From contig NZ_CP111121.1 of NCBI RefSeq assembly GCF_026314945.1, forward strand, positions 1,798,001 through 1,862,000: a DNA stretch of 64,000 bases, written 5' to 3'. Each line of letters starts with the position of its first letter. Position 1 is the first letter of the stretch. The notes beneath the pieces are model-generated. The model was not told the origin of the DNA, did not search any database, and saw only the letters and a list, made by a program, of their open reading frames with translations. Below, piece by piece: positions 8,214-16,990 of the stretch. This stretch comes from Chryseobacterium fluminis. Lineage in GTDB: Bacteria > Bacteroidota > Bacteroidia > Flavobacteriales > Weeksellaceae. The position numbers and the translations under genes are program-made.

Positions 8214-9221
8214 CTACACATTAAAATCTCTTTTCGGATTGAAAATATAGATTAAAAAGAATAAGAATATAGAAACAGCTAAAAAATACTGATAATAATG
8301 ATTGGCAATCTGGGATTTCACCAATGTTTCGGACGAAGAAGATTTACGGTTTAATGCACTGATAATCATATCCGGAGCGTCATCGATATTATTTCCGTCA
8401 ATGTAAGATCCACCTGTAGATTCTCCTATATTTGTTAATGCAGCGGTCTGCCTCTTTGAAATTACCGTCTCCCCGTTTACGTCAGCTTTGTATCCCATCA
8501 GCTGTCCGAAAACATACTCTGGAACCGGTGCGCCCTCATTGGAGCCTATTCCTACGGAAGTCACTGTAATTCCCTCTTTTTTTGCCAGACTTATCGCGGC
8601 CTTGTCATTTCCCTCATTATCCTCTCCATCACTCAGAAGAACAACTTTACGGGCGCCTTTATTGACATTTTTAAATTTCTGAACAGCCGTTTCCATCGCA
8701 TTCAGGAAATCTGTACCCTGAATCTGCATAGAGTTGGTCTCAATAGCATTAATATACGTTTCCGCAGAATTATAATCTGTGGTCAGCGGCATGATGGAAG
8801 CTGCCTGTCCCGCAAAAATCACAATGCCCACTTTATCGCTTTTCATCTTCTGCATCGTCTGAATCATAAGATTTTTAGCCTCTGTAAGACGACTTGGACT
8901 GATGTCCTCTGCATTCATAGAATTGGACACATCCAGCATGAAGATGACATTATTTAATTTCTGATTGGTTTTGACCTCCTCCGAACCGTTCAACAAATCA
9001 ATGATTGAAAAGATTAGAAAAAGAGTTCCCAGTAAATACAAAGCGGGAAAAAATTTTGTGAATCCCGATCTTTTTTCAAATAAGACCTCGTGAAAACGGC
9101 TGTCTGCAAAAATCTCCCTTTTTCTGTTTTTCCATTTCAGATAACGGATCAGAAAAACAGCTAACAGCGGCAAAAGCAACAGTAACAATAAATACCAGTA
9201 ATTTCCTAAATACCACTCCAT
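8214..9221 (-). CDS. batB: BatB, VWA-domain membrane protein
   Basis: 335 residues: two N-terminal membrane helices, then a von Willebrand factor A domain whose metal site begins D97-V-S-N-S101, followed by VVLLSDGEDNEGN in the domain core, and a last C-terminal helix (YYQYFLAVSIFLFFLIYIF). It shares its first base position with the end of batA (stop/start overlap), a sign of translational coupling. It is a paralog of BatA next to it. Known of the family: membrane-anchored VWA proteins that work with MoxR AAA ATPases. Confidence 0.92.
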   Translation of the reverse strand: MEWYLGNYWYLLLLLLLPLLAVFLIRYLKWKNRKREIFADSRFHEVLFEKRSGFTKFFPALYLLGTLFLIFSIIDLLNGSEEVKTNQKLNNVIFMLDVSNSMNAEDISPSRLTEAKNLMIQTMQKMKSDKVGIVIFAGQAASIMPLTTDYNSAETYINAIETNSMQIQGTDFLNAMETAVQKFKNVNKGARKVVLLSDGEDNEGNDKAAISLAKKEGITVTSVGIGSNEGAPVPEYVFGQLMGYKADVNGETVISKRQTAALTNIGESTGGSYIDGNNIDDAPDMIISALNRKSSSSETLVKSQIANHYYQYFLAVSIFLFFLIYIFNPKRDFNV

Positions 9222-10213
9222 CAGCTTAAAATTTTATAAAAGACCCATCTTAGCAAAGCGTCAAAAACCAGCATTCCTAAAGCAACCCAAAGAAAAATTT
9301 TGAAATACTCATCGTAATTATATAGTTTTGATACTTTGATGTCTGATTTTTCCAGTTGGTTAATTTCATCATAGACTTCCTCCAGACCGCTGTTGGAGGT
9401 AGCTCTGAAATACCTGCCTCCTGTCATCTCCGCCACTTCCTTTAATACAGGTTCATCTATTTTCACTTCTGTTTCCGTAAACACAAGATCACCGAAAATA
9501 TCTGTTTGAGTGGGCATCAGCGCATATCCGTTGGTTCCGATACCTATGGAATATACCTTGATATTATTGTTTTTTGCAAGTTCTGCAGCAATAGCAGGCG
9601 GCATCGCATTTTCTATCGTATTGACCCCATCGGTCATCAGGATTATAATCTTACTTTTTGCCTTGCTGTTTTTAAGATGATTCACCGCTACGGAAAGTCC
9701 CTCTCCTATTGCTGTTCCCGGCTGAAGCTCCAAAGGGTTCAGGTTTTTAAGTTCATCGATAACCACCTGGTGATCGGAGGTTACAGGTACTTTTGTAAAT
9801 GCTTCTCCCGAGTAGGTTACCAATCCAAGGCGGTCGTTTGGTCTTTTTTCGACAAATTTTACAGCAATATCTTTCAATGCCGTCAGACGGTCGGGCGTTA
9901 AATCTTTTGCCAGCATACTTAAAGAAACGTCTACGGAAAGCATGATATCAATTCCCTTTGTATCGTCGCGATCCTGGGATATGGTAAAAGTTCTGGGCCG
10001 TGCCATAGCGATAATCAATGCAGAAAGGATCACATACTTTGATATTTTAAGAAAAAAAAGCACTGCCTGAATTCCTCCGCTGCTTTCCATATTTCTAACC
10101 GTTGGAACTCTCGTTCCTTTTCTTTTCTTTACGCTTACATCTTTAATGAATAAAGGAATAAACAAGACGAAAAGCAGCAGAAACCATGGGCTGTAAAACT
10201 CAAAATTAAACAT
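9221..10213 (-). CDS. batA: BatA, VWA-domain membrane protein
   Basis: 330 residues with helices near 8-24 and 52-70, a VWA domain with the MIDAS motif D95-V-S-L-S99 and KIIILMTDGVNTIENA, and a C-terminal helix. The periplasm-facing tail is absent as in other BatA. It overlaps the upstream gene by 8 nt and batB by 1 nt, so the whole block is one transcript. Confidence 0.92.
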   Translation of the reverse strand: MFNFEFYSPWFLLLFVLFIPLFIKDVSVKKRKGTRVPTVRNMESSGGIQAVLFFLKISKYVILSALIIAMARPRTFTISQDRDDTKGIDIMLSVDVSLSMLAKDLTPDRLTALKDIAVKFVEKRPNDRLGLVTYSGEAFTKVPVTSDHQVVIDELKNLNPLELQPGTAIGEGLSVAVNHLKNSKAKSKIIILMTDGVNTIENAMPPAIAAELAKNNNIKVYSIGIGTNGYALMPTQTDIFGDLVFTETEVKIDEPVLKEVAEMTGGRYFRATSNSGLEEVYDEINQLEKSDIKVSKLYNYDEYFKIFLWVALGMLVFDALLRWVFYKILS

Positions 10214-11102
10214 CCTTTCTCAAATTTTCGAATTCTATGTCTTTTGATGATCTCTTCACAAAATCTCTGATATCTGCAAAATCTTTCTCCATTGCTTCTT
10301 TGTCCGGGAACGTTTTCGCAAATTTCACCATGTCTCCCCTTAAAAATACATCTTCCACCACTCTTTCATTCTCCTGGGAAATCGTGTTGTTCTTTTTAAT
10401 GAGATCAATTAAATCATCCGTCAGCAGGACATCAGCCGGCACACGGTATTGCCGTGTAATAAAGTTTCTTGAAATATCAATCAGTTCTACATAAAACGAG
10501 CGGTAATCGCCGGTTTCCACATATTTTTTCTTTTTGAGCGCATCCAGCTCCTTTAAGGTTTGGTTAGTTGTGACCACCGGCGAATCTTTAGGTCGCCTGC
10601 CCCACTTTATAAACATGATCACTGCAATGATCAGAGCTATAATTCCTAATCCCGCTAAAATATAGAATTTATAAAGCTCCCAGTAGTCTTTCACTTCAAG
10701 CTTTACTTCCTTATTATTCATAATATCCGTGATCTGATCCGTTTTCTGTGCAGTATTGATCACATCTATTTCATAAGGAACCGTTTTCAAAACTTTATCA
10801 CCTACTTTGAATTCCAGTTCGGGAATGGTGAATTTCCCTTCATCGTAAACGGCAAATTCAATTTTTCTCTCGTATAAATTCTGGTTTTGTCCAATGCTGT
10901 CTTTTGTTTCCTCAAAATGAAAAGGAAGCAGCTCATTTTTGGGAGCTGATGTAACCTGCTGATTATTCAGGTTATCAATCTTTATGACAAAATGATTCAC
11001 CTCACCTAATGCGAGGGTTTTCTTCTCCACCTTTGAAGACAGGATCTGTGAAAATACGTTGACACAGATTAAAAAACATGGTATAAGTAGTATTTTTTTC
11101 AA
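10206..11102 (-). CDS. Bat operon single-pass membrane protein of unknown function
   Basis: 298 residues: signal peptide (ILLIPCFLICVNVFSQ), a beta-rich periplasmic domain of about 115 residues, a helix (FYILAGLGIIALIIAVIMFI) and a cytoplasmic helical domain with LKELDALKKKKY and ADVLLTDDLIDLI. The architecture resembles a short BatD or DUF4381 protein. It sits between the DUF58 gene and batA, the usual place for this protein in Flavobacteriia. I cannot assign a molecular role. Confidence 0.8.
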   Translation of the reverse strand: MKKILLIPCFLICVNVFSQILSSKVEKKTLALGEVNHFVIKIDNLNNQQVTSAPKNELLPFHFEETKDSIGQNQNLYERKIEFAVYDEGKFTIPELEFKVGDKVLKTVPYEIDVINTAQKTDQITDIMNNKEVKLEVKDYWELYKFYILAGLGIIALIIAVIMFIKWGRRPKDSPVVTTNQTLKELDALKKKKYVETGDYRSFYVELIDISRNFITRQYRVPADVLLTDDLIDLIKKNNTISQENERVVEDVFLRGDMVKFAKTFPDKEAMEKDFADIRDFVKRSSKDIEFENLRKDV

Positions 11103-11140
11103 TGGTAAATAAATTTGGCAAAGCCTTCCGTTCTCTTTTG

Positions 11141-12004
11141 TTATTTTTTCTGAAAGTAGTGATACAGCAATTTTGAGTAATCTTCTCCTGTGCTTACATT
11201 CAAAAAGCTGGCCGAGCTATGGGCAAAATCTTCTTCTAATGCTTTTAATTTCTGTTTCTGAGCCTCTGCAAAAGTATATCTCCACCTTGCACTGGAAGTA
11301 TTGGCCCACACCTGTTCTCCCGTTTCTGAATCATACAGTAAAGCATATCCAACATCAGGAATTTCATTATCTTTTTCGTCATAAATTCTCATCCCGAGCA
11401 ACTGGTGTTTTTTAGATGTTACCCTCAGGATCTTGGAATCGTACTCATCTTCAAAATCCGAAAATAAAAAGACCAGTGATTTTCTTTTGAAAATTCCCAT
11501 CATGTATTCCATGGCTTTATCCATTTTTGATTCTGCAGGAACATAATCGGCGGTTAAGATCGTACTGATAATCGAGAGAATATGCTTTCTCCCCTTTTGG
11601 GGCGGAATTACTTTATATACTTTATCCGCAAACAGAATCAATCCTACCTTATCATTATTGCCTGCCGCAGAAAAACCTAAGCTTGCGGCGATTTCTGCCA
11701 CATATTCTCTTTTAAGCTGCGTTTTGGTGCCATAATCCATGGAGGCCGAGATATCCACTAGGATCATCATTGTCAGTTCCCTTTCCTCTTCCATCACTTT
11801 TACGAATGGCTCCCGGAAACGGGCTGTCTTGTTCCAGTCGATCCTGCGGATCTCATCGCCGAACTGATAGGGACGCACTTCCGAGAAAGTCATTCCCTGC
11901 CCTTTAAAAGCACTGTGATATTGTCCCATCAGAGATGCTTCCGTTTTCTTTCTGGTACGGATCTCAATCTGCTTTACTTTTTTTACAATATCTTTTATCT
12001 GCAT
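11141..12004 (-). CDS. DUF58 domain protein
   Basis: 287 residues. The DUF58 signature is GMTFSEVRPYQFGDEIRRID followed by a VWA-like core with DISASMDYG. No membrane helix is seen. Known of the family: DUF58 proteins are regularly encoded beside MoxR ATPases and VWA proteins. It lies 38 nt upstream of the Bat membrane protein gene, and a GNAT gene separates it from moxR. Confidence 0.9.
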   Translation of the reverse strand: MQIKDIVKKVKQIEIRTRKKTEASLMGQYHSAFKGQGMTFSEVRPYQFGDEIRRIDWNKTARFREPFVKVMEEERELTMMILVDISASMDYGTKTQLKREYVAEIAASLGFSAAGNNDKVGLILFADKVYKVIPPQKGRKHILSIISTILTADYVPAESKMDKAMEYMMGIFKRKSLVFLFSDFEDEYDSKILRVTSKKHQLLGMRIYDEKDNEIPDVGYALLYDSETGEQVWANTSSARWRYTFAEAQKQKLKALEEDFAHSSASFLNVSTGEDYSKLLYHYFQKK

Positions 12005-12068
12005 AGGTCGTTTCAGTGTATTAGAGTTAAGTTATTTTATGACCTTCATAAGTTTGTCCGTTTTCGGG

Positions 12069-12524
12069 TCAGTTAAACTCAATGGATACATTCAACCATT
12101 CATCATCAAATTTCGGGCTGTATTTTTTATAAAAATTAATGGCAGCTTCATTCCAGTTCAGAACCTGAAAAACCATTCCGCTGTATTGATTTGATTTTCC
12201 GTGTTCCAGGGTAGCATCAAACAGTTTCTTTCCGATCTGCTTTCCTCTCATTGTTTCGGTAACCACTAAATCTTCAAGATATAATCTTCGGCCCTTCCAG
12301 GTCGAATACCGGTCATAATATAAAGAAATTCCGACAATCTTCCCGTGCAGTTCTGCAACAAAAGCTCCCCAAACGGGATGTTTGCCGAATCCGTCTTCGG
12401 TAAACTGCTCTAAAGTTAAAGTCACCTCATGCAGTGCCTTTTCATATTCAGCCAGTTCTTTAATTAAATCCAGCATTGCAGCGCAATCCTGCGGAACGGC
12501 CCTCCTTATTACAATTTCCTTCAT
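12069..12524 (-). CDS. GNAT family N-acetyltransferase (diamine acetyltransferase-like)
   Basis: 151 residues with a complete GNAT fold: the acetyl-CoA pocket stretch is LVVTETMRGKQIGKKLF, and the C-terminal VLNWNEAAINFYKKY is the usual strand-helix ending. The beginning (IRRAVPQDCAAMLDLIKELAEYE) matches spermidine/spermine-type acetyltransferases. It begins 5 nt after moxR ends and is followed by DUF58, so it is carried within the Bat operon. The substrate is not known. Confidence 0.85.
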   Translation of the reverse strand: MKEIVIRRAVPQDCAAMLDLIKELAEYEKALHEVTLTLEQFTEDGFGKHPVWGAFVAELHGKIVGISLYYDRYSTWKGRRLYLEDLVVTETMRGKQIGKKLFDATLEHGKSNQYSGMVFQVLNWNEAAINFYKKYSPKFDDEWLNVSIEFN

Positions 12525-12529
12525 TAGAA

Positions 12530-13534
12530 TTAAGGTGCCTGTATTTTTGCTAAAATTCTGTTTACAATTTCTTCTGATGAAATTTCTTCCGCTTCTGCTT
12601 CGAACGTTAAACCAATCCTGTGTCTCAACACGTCTTTGGCCAGTGCTTTTACATCTTCGGGAATTACAAAAGCTCTGCCTTTCAAGAATGCATATGCCCG
12701 GGAAGCAATTGCCAGGTTGATGGATGCTCTTGGAGAAGCTCCAAAACTGATGTAGTTTTTAAGTTCGGCCAGTCCGTAATCCTGAGGAAAACGGGTAGCA
12801 AAGACCATATCGAGAATATATTTTTCGATTTTTTCGTCCAGATAGATCTGGTTGATCAGCTCTTTTGCCGCCACAATATGTTCCAGCGAGATCACCGGCT
12901 TGACCTCCGGCTGATGAGAAGTGGAAACCATTCTCATTACCGTCCTTTCATCTTCGAATTTCGGGTAATCGATGGTGCATTTCAGCATAAAACGGTCGCT
13001 CTGTGCTTCCGGTAGCAGATAAGTACCTTCCTGATCGATCGGGTTTTGGGTAGCCAGCACCAGAAAAGGTTTCGGAAGCTTCATGGTTTCATCGCCGATG
13101 GTCACCTGCTTTTCCTGCATTACCTCCAGAAGCGCCGACTGCACTTTGGCAGGAGCACGGTTGATCTCATCTGCCAGCACAAAATTGGCAAAAACAGGAC
13201 CTCTTTTAATAGAAAAATCGTTATCTTTTACATTATAAATCATAGTACCCACCACATCTGCAGGAAGAAGATCCGGAGTAAACTGAATTCTTGAGAATTC
13301 CCCGTGCACAGCATCTGCCAGTGTCTTTATCGCTAAAGTTTTGGCCAATCCGGGTACCCCCTCCAAAAGAACGTGACCATTCCCCAAAAGACCCACCAGA
13401 AGGCGGTCTACCATATATTCCTGACCAATAATAACTTTATTGATTTCATCCCGAAGACGGGAAAAGTGGAAGTTAGCCTCCTTTACCTGTTCCGTTAACC
13501 GGCGAATATCTTCTGCTTGATAGGTATCTGACAT
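12530..13534 (-). CDS. moxR: MoxR-type AAA+ ATPase
   Basis: 334 residues. Walker A is GVPGLAKT at 59-66, Walker B LADEIN at 120-125, sensor-1 region LVLATQNP. Known role: MoxR ATPases act as chaperones for VWA proteins, here the downstream DUF58, BatA and BatB. It is the first gene of the nine-gene minus-strand block, and the sequence just upstream is one copy of an 87-bp repeat that may hold the operon promoter. Confidence 0.92.
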   Translation of the reverse strand: MSDTYQAEDIRRLTEQVKEANFHFSRLRDEINKVIIGQEYMVDRLLVGLLGNGHVLLEGVPGLAKTLAIKTLADAVHGEFSRIQFTPDLLPADVVGTMIYNVKDNDFSIKRGPVFANFVLADEINRAPAKVQSALLEVMQEKQVTIGDETMKLPKPFLVLATQNPIDQEGTYLLPEAQSDRFMLKCTIDYPKFEDERTVMRMVSTSHQPEVKPVISLEHIVAAKELINQIYLDEKIEKYILDMVFATRFPQDYGLAELKNYISFGASPRASINLAIASRAYAFLKGRAFVIPEDVKALAKDVLRHRIGLTFEAEAEEISSEEIVNRILAKIQAP

Positions 13535-13544
13535 AGTCTAAATT

Positions 13545-13632
13545 AAAATAATTGGTAAATTTCTAATAATTACTGGCATTAATCAACACAATTAGTGCCA
13601 TATTTGAGTTAAAGTTTGTTAAATATTCCGGC
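13545..13632. repeat. Long direct repeat flanking the PNGase cassette, left copy
   Basis: 88 bp matching 16752-16837 in the same orientation with about six substitutions and a 2-nt gap. It contains an inverted repeat at 13575-13599 (GGCATTAAT and ATTAGTGCC) and GTTAAAGTTTGTTAAA, a pair of GTTAAA hexamers 10 bp apart. It ends 11 nt before the moxR start and so overlaps the presumed operon promoter. Confidence 0.93.
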
Positions 13633-13692
13633 TTCCACAGAGATTTCAGAGTAATAACTGCCCCAGCTTTCCATCTTACAAATTAAGCATAA

Positions 13693-13724
13693 AAAATGTC
13701 GCGACAACTATATCGCAACATTTT
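13693..13724 (-). terminator. Terminator of the FN3 secreted protein gene
   Basis: AAAATGTCGC and GCAACATTTT form a ten-pair stem with one mismatch; read on the minus strand it ends in T6. It lies 36 nt beyond the stop of the gene at 13760. Confidence 0.7.
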
Positions 13725-13759
13725 CATCAGGTCTGAATTCATCTAACTGATTTATTCTG

Positions 13760-15067
13760 TCAGGGGGTTGTAATGGTGATGGTAAATACATCTTCAGGAG
13801 CATCCGTGGTATCTTCGTAAGCTCCCACATTCACAAAGTATTCGGTACCTGCAGTCGTATTGACAACAAGCGTTTCTGTCTGCCCGCCGCCTCCGTTATC
13901 CATCGTATCCACACATTCCAGATGAGTACAGCTTCCTTTATATACCGCAACTTCCGGATCAAAAGCACTACCGGGAGGCATGGTTATTTTAACGGTATAT
14001 TGATTTCCGTTTCCGGTAAACTTAAACCAGGTTCCGTCATTCATGCCGGTATTCTGAGGAACAGAGCATACAGCTATATTCCCGGAATTATTGGTGGCAG
14101 ACACAGCATCATTCTGTGTATACGTATAAGGAAAGGCTGATGCTGACAATGCCCCGGAACATGCATCATTGACTGGTATCGGCGGGACTGTCTTAAACAC
14201 AACCTCTGCGCAGCCCGATGATTCCGCAGTTCCTGATATTGCCGTTATTTTCAGATAATAACTGGTATCCCGGTTAAGAGGTGACGTTAATGTGTAGCTG
14301 GTACCGATGACTGTTTGCTGATTAACAACATCTGTAGCCCCCGGACTTGTTCCTACTGACAGCTTATAGGAAGTGGCCCCTGAAACAGCAATCCATTTAA
14401 ATTCAGGCAACAGGGCAATCTTCTGAGCATTATTCAGAGGAAAAGTAATAAAAGGACAGGAAGGAGTCGCCGAAGGAAGCAATCCGGAAATCGTTATCGC
14501 CGATTTATACCCGCCTCTTATTCCTCCTGGTGGAGATGCAGGATCTACAACCGCTCTGTCACCTTTATAGTAAAGGGTCGAATTAGGCAGATGCGAATAG
14601 ACACGGAAAACCTCATCAAAATTATTAATATCGATGCTGGGAGAGTTTTCTTTTGCAGCAACAACCAAATTATCTGTATTATTGTACGCGAACGGAGTTG
14701 TAAAAACCACTTCGACTTTATTGCCGTTTCTATTAACAGTACCCGAAAATACCTGAGTCAGTTGGGCAATAGGAATCCAGTCGGTACCGGATAGAAAAGA
14801 CCCTTTTGAAGTATGACCGAGATAAACGCTCCAATTGGATGAGTCATTAATGACTGCAGAGGGATCAAGATAAAAGGTTAAACCGGTAATATTCCCGGCA
14901 GCAGCGGCATTTACTTCCTGTTTACGATAGATCTGCTGAACATAGGAGTAGGAAAAAAAACTGCTCACCGGAGCCGTTCCTACGCTTGTACTTCCAATAT
15001 TGATATTGATCTGAGCATTAACTGCAAATACCAGAAAGAATAAAGCCAAAAGTAAAATTCTTTTCAT
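13760..15067 (-). CDS. Secreted protein with fibronectin type III and beta-sandwich domains
   Basis: 435 residues from the ATG at 15067, chosen because it starts a standard signal peptide (MKRILLLALFFLVFAVNAQ); the frame is open nine codons further. The order is: an N-terminal beta domain with TGLTFYLDPSA (about 20-180), a fibronectin type III domain (LPEFKWIAVSGATSYKLSVG, SYYLKITA), and a C-terminal jelly-roll resembling the pre-peptidase C-terminal domain (DGTWFKFTGNGNQYTVKI to the end). No T9SS sorting tail is present, so export route beyond the periplasm is uncertain. Binding or adhesion is inferred from the domains. Divergent from the PNGase F-like gene. Confidence 0.8.
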   Translation of the reverse strand: MKRILLLALFFLVFAVNAQININIGSTSVGTAPVSSFFSYSYVQQIYRKQEVNAAAAGNITGLTFYLDPSAVINDSSNWSVYLGHTSKGSFLSGTDWIPIAQLTQVFSGTVNRNGNKVEVVFTTPFAYNNTDNLVVAAKENSPSIDINNFDEVFRVYSHLPNSTLYYKGDRAVVDPASPPGGIRGGYKSAITISGLLPSATPSCPFITFPLNNAQKIALLPEFKWIAVSGATSYKLSVGTSPGATDVVNQQTVIGTSYTLTSPLNRDTSYYLKITAISGTAESSGCAEVVFKTVPPIPVNDACSGALSASAFPYTYTQNDAVSATNNSGNIAVCSVPQNTGMNDGTWFKFTGNGNQYTVKITMPPGSAFDPEVAVYKGSCTHLECVDTMDNGGGGQTETLVVNTTAGTEYFVNVGAYEDTTDAPEDVFTITITTP

Positions 15068-15255
15068 TATTAATAATATTTTTATTAAATACATTGCTAA
15101 TTTAATAATAAAAATATTGATTATGGTAATAAAAGAAAATATTTAATCAAATCCATTGAATATAATGAATATTTTTAGATAAATTTCAATATCCAATTTA
15201 AATATTTAAATAATCAATAATAAAAAAGTCATTTAATTAAAATAAAAACAAATAA

Positions 15256-15288
15256 TTGTTATTTTTAATGCCTATTTTAATATATTTA
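15256..15288 (+). promoter_or_regulatory. Possible promoter of the PNGase F-like gene
   Basis: TTG at 15256-15258 and TATATTTA at 15281-15288 are spaced 22 nt, near the Bacteroidota consensus, with the ATG 18 nt further on. The intergenic tract 15095-15305 is extremely AT-rich, so chance matches are easy. Confidence 0.4.
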
Positions 15289-15305
15289 CATTAAATATCA
15301 GCGAT

Positions 15306-16643
15306 ATGTATAAAAGACTATTTTTTGTAAGTCTGTTCCTTACAGGTCTCTTCAGATCACAGACTACAACCATGACAAATCTGATTTCAGATGCTGTGTA
15401 TTACGACGGCTATGCTGCTCCGGTAACTACTCCGGTTCCTAATGGTCTCATCAGACTGGGCAATACAAGATATGCAAGGAAGCTAACAGATGCAGAAATG
15501 GATTCCTTTAAAGCCAAAATTGCCATGAGGGTAACCGTTGGAGCGCTATGTGATAACTATGACCGTGTGGGAGATGTTTTCCTTGCTTTGGTTCCTAAGA
15601 ATCAACCTACCTATACCATGGATGATGCCCATGTAAAAAGAATTGAAGCAGCCCGATACATCACTCCGTTCATGAATAAAAACCGCTCTCCCGCAGAAGT
15701 TCCCTACACCTATGACATAAGCAACCTGTACAGCGTTTTTCATAATACTGAGCTTCGAAATATGTATGATATATATATGGAGCTTGAGATGTTCGGGGTA
15801 CCCTACGCTGCTCAGACGCAGGTTGCCGGATGTACCAACAGGATTGATGTTTTTTCAGGAAACCTTACCTTCTTTTCAACGGATATTGGAGCCACGCCTA
15901 CAGATTATAACACCCTGACTCCTATTTTAAGTTATAACAGGCTCAATAATTATAACAGTACAGATGTTGCCGGAGAGACGGTAAGGCTGGTTACCTTCAA
16001 TCTTCCCAATGCTGTTAGCCATGCTAATTTTGTAGTTATCTCTACGCCACACGGCGCCAATGCAGGAGGTGAAGAATATATAAGAAGACAGAATTACACC
16101 TATCTAGATGATGTACAGGTACTCACCTATACCCCAGGGGGAATATCCTGTGAGCCTTACAGGGTTTACAATACTCAGGGAAACGGAATCTATGGAGCAG
16201 CGCCTAAATCTTTTGAGGACTGGACCTCGTGGAACAATTGGTGTCCGGGTAACTCAGTACCAATCAGAGGATTTACTTTACCTTCTATGGCAGCCGGAAA
16301 TCACACTTTAAAACATTCGGTTCCTACTGCTGTTTTTAACGGACAACAAGGGGATGTGTATCTTTCTGTTTATATGCAGGGGAAAAGCAATGCTTCTTTG
16401 AATGTAACGGACGTAAAAACTATAGATATTAACATTTATCCTAATCCAACTGCTGATTTCGTCAATATAAAATCAAAAGAGAGCGTTTCATCAATGGCAC
16501 TTTTCAGCGTGGATGGACGAAAACTGACTGAAGTATATAAAGAAAACAGGATCAACCTTTCTTCATACAGTACAGGAGTTTATTTTTTGAATATTGTTCT
16601 GAAAGACGGAACCGCTTTTAAACATAAGATCATTAAAAAATAA
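15306..16643 (+). CDS. PNGase F-like secreted amidase with T9SS sorting domain
   Basis: 445 residues. After a signal peptide (FFVSLFLTGLFRSQ) come two jelly-roll regions resembling peptide-N-glycosidase F. Landmarks against PNGase F as I recall it: LCDNYDRVGDVFLAL at 81-95 (D86 aligns with the catalytic Asp of CDEWDR), ARYITPF at 116-122, MELEMF at 158-163 (an acidic residue at the position of the second catalytic Glu), GGEEYIRR at 254-261 (E256 or E257 at the position of the third) and NWCPGNSVPIRG at 311-322 (PNGase F has WCPGMAVPTR). Residues about 375-445 form a type A T9SS sorting domain (IYPNPTADFVNI, then YSTGVYFLNI, ending KHKIIKK). Predicted role: release of N-glycans from glycoproteins outside the cell. 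Activity is not proven. Confidence 0.8.
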   Translation: MYKRLFFVSLFLTGLFRSQTTTMTNLISDAVYYDGYAAPVTTPVPNGLIRLGNTRYARKLTDAEMDSFKAKIAMRVTVGALCDNYDRVGDVFLALVPKNQPTYTMDDAHVKRIEAARYITPFMNKNRSPAEVPYTYDISNLYSVFHNTELRNMYDIYMELEMFGVPYAAQTQVAGCTNRIDVFSGNLTFFSTDIGATPTDYNTLTPILSYNRLNNYNSTDVAGETVRLVTFNLPNAVSHANFVVISTPHGANAGGEEYIRRQNYTYLDDVQVLTYTPGGISCEPYRVYNTQGNGIYGAAPKSFEDWTSWNNWCPGNSVPIRGFTLPSMAAGNHTLKHSVPTAVFNGQQGDVYLSVYMQGKSNASLNVTDVKTIDINIYPNPTADFVNIKSKESVSSMALFSVDGRKLTEVYKENRINLSSYSTGVYFLNIVLKDGTAFKHKIIKK

Positions 16644-16713
16644 TTGATTTAATGAGTAGAAAAAACTTCTTTTAAAAAAATAAATAACTTATAAAACAGC
16701 TAATAAATAATAA

Positions 16714-16746
16714 AGCCTCCTTTGACAAATCATCGGAGGGTTTTTA
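16714..16746 (+). terminator. Terminator of the PNGase F-like gene
   Basis: GCCTCC pairs with GGAGG(G) around a loop that contains a further GA/TC pair, followed by T5. It lies about 70 nt after the stop. Confidence 0.65.
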
Positions 16747-16751
16747 GCTTC

Positions 16752-16837
16752 AAAATAATTGGTAAATTTCTAATCATTACAGGCATTAATCAACAATTAA
16801 TGCCATATCTGCGTTAAATTTTGTTAAATATTCCGGC
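16752..16837. repeat. Long direct repeat flanking the PNGase cassette, right copy
   Basis: 86 bp, same orientation as 13545-13632 and about 91 percent identical by eye. The inverted repeat at 16782-16804 is perfect here (GGCATTAAT, loop CAACA, ATTAATGCC), and the hexamer pair is GTTAAATTTTGTTAAA. If it is a promoter copy it points left into the end of the PNGase gene, where no gene could use it. The rest of 16644-16990 holds no supportable gene. Confidence 0.93.
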
Positions 16838-16990
16838 ATTGATAGAAGGTTAAGAATACCTGAAACCTTAACACTCAATACCATTATTACATTTTTTCAT
16901 AAAAATATATAAATTTTACTTTAATCTGCCTTTCAAAAATTGTCATTTCCAGTTTATTAAACTATTTTTGGTGATTAAAATTTTTGCAAA

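Noticed and set aside
13575..13600. TGGCAC on the minus strand of the moxR upstream repeat as a sigma-54 promoter
   Set aside because: The sequence after TGGCAC is TAATTGTGTT, and the -12 GC is missing at the required 10-nt distance; in the second copy it is also one base off.
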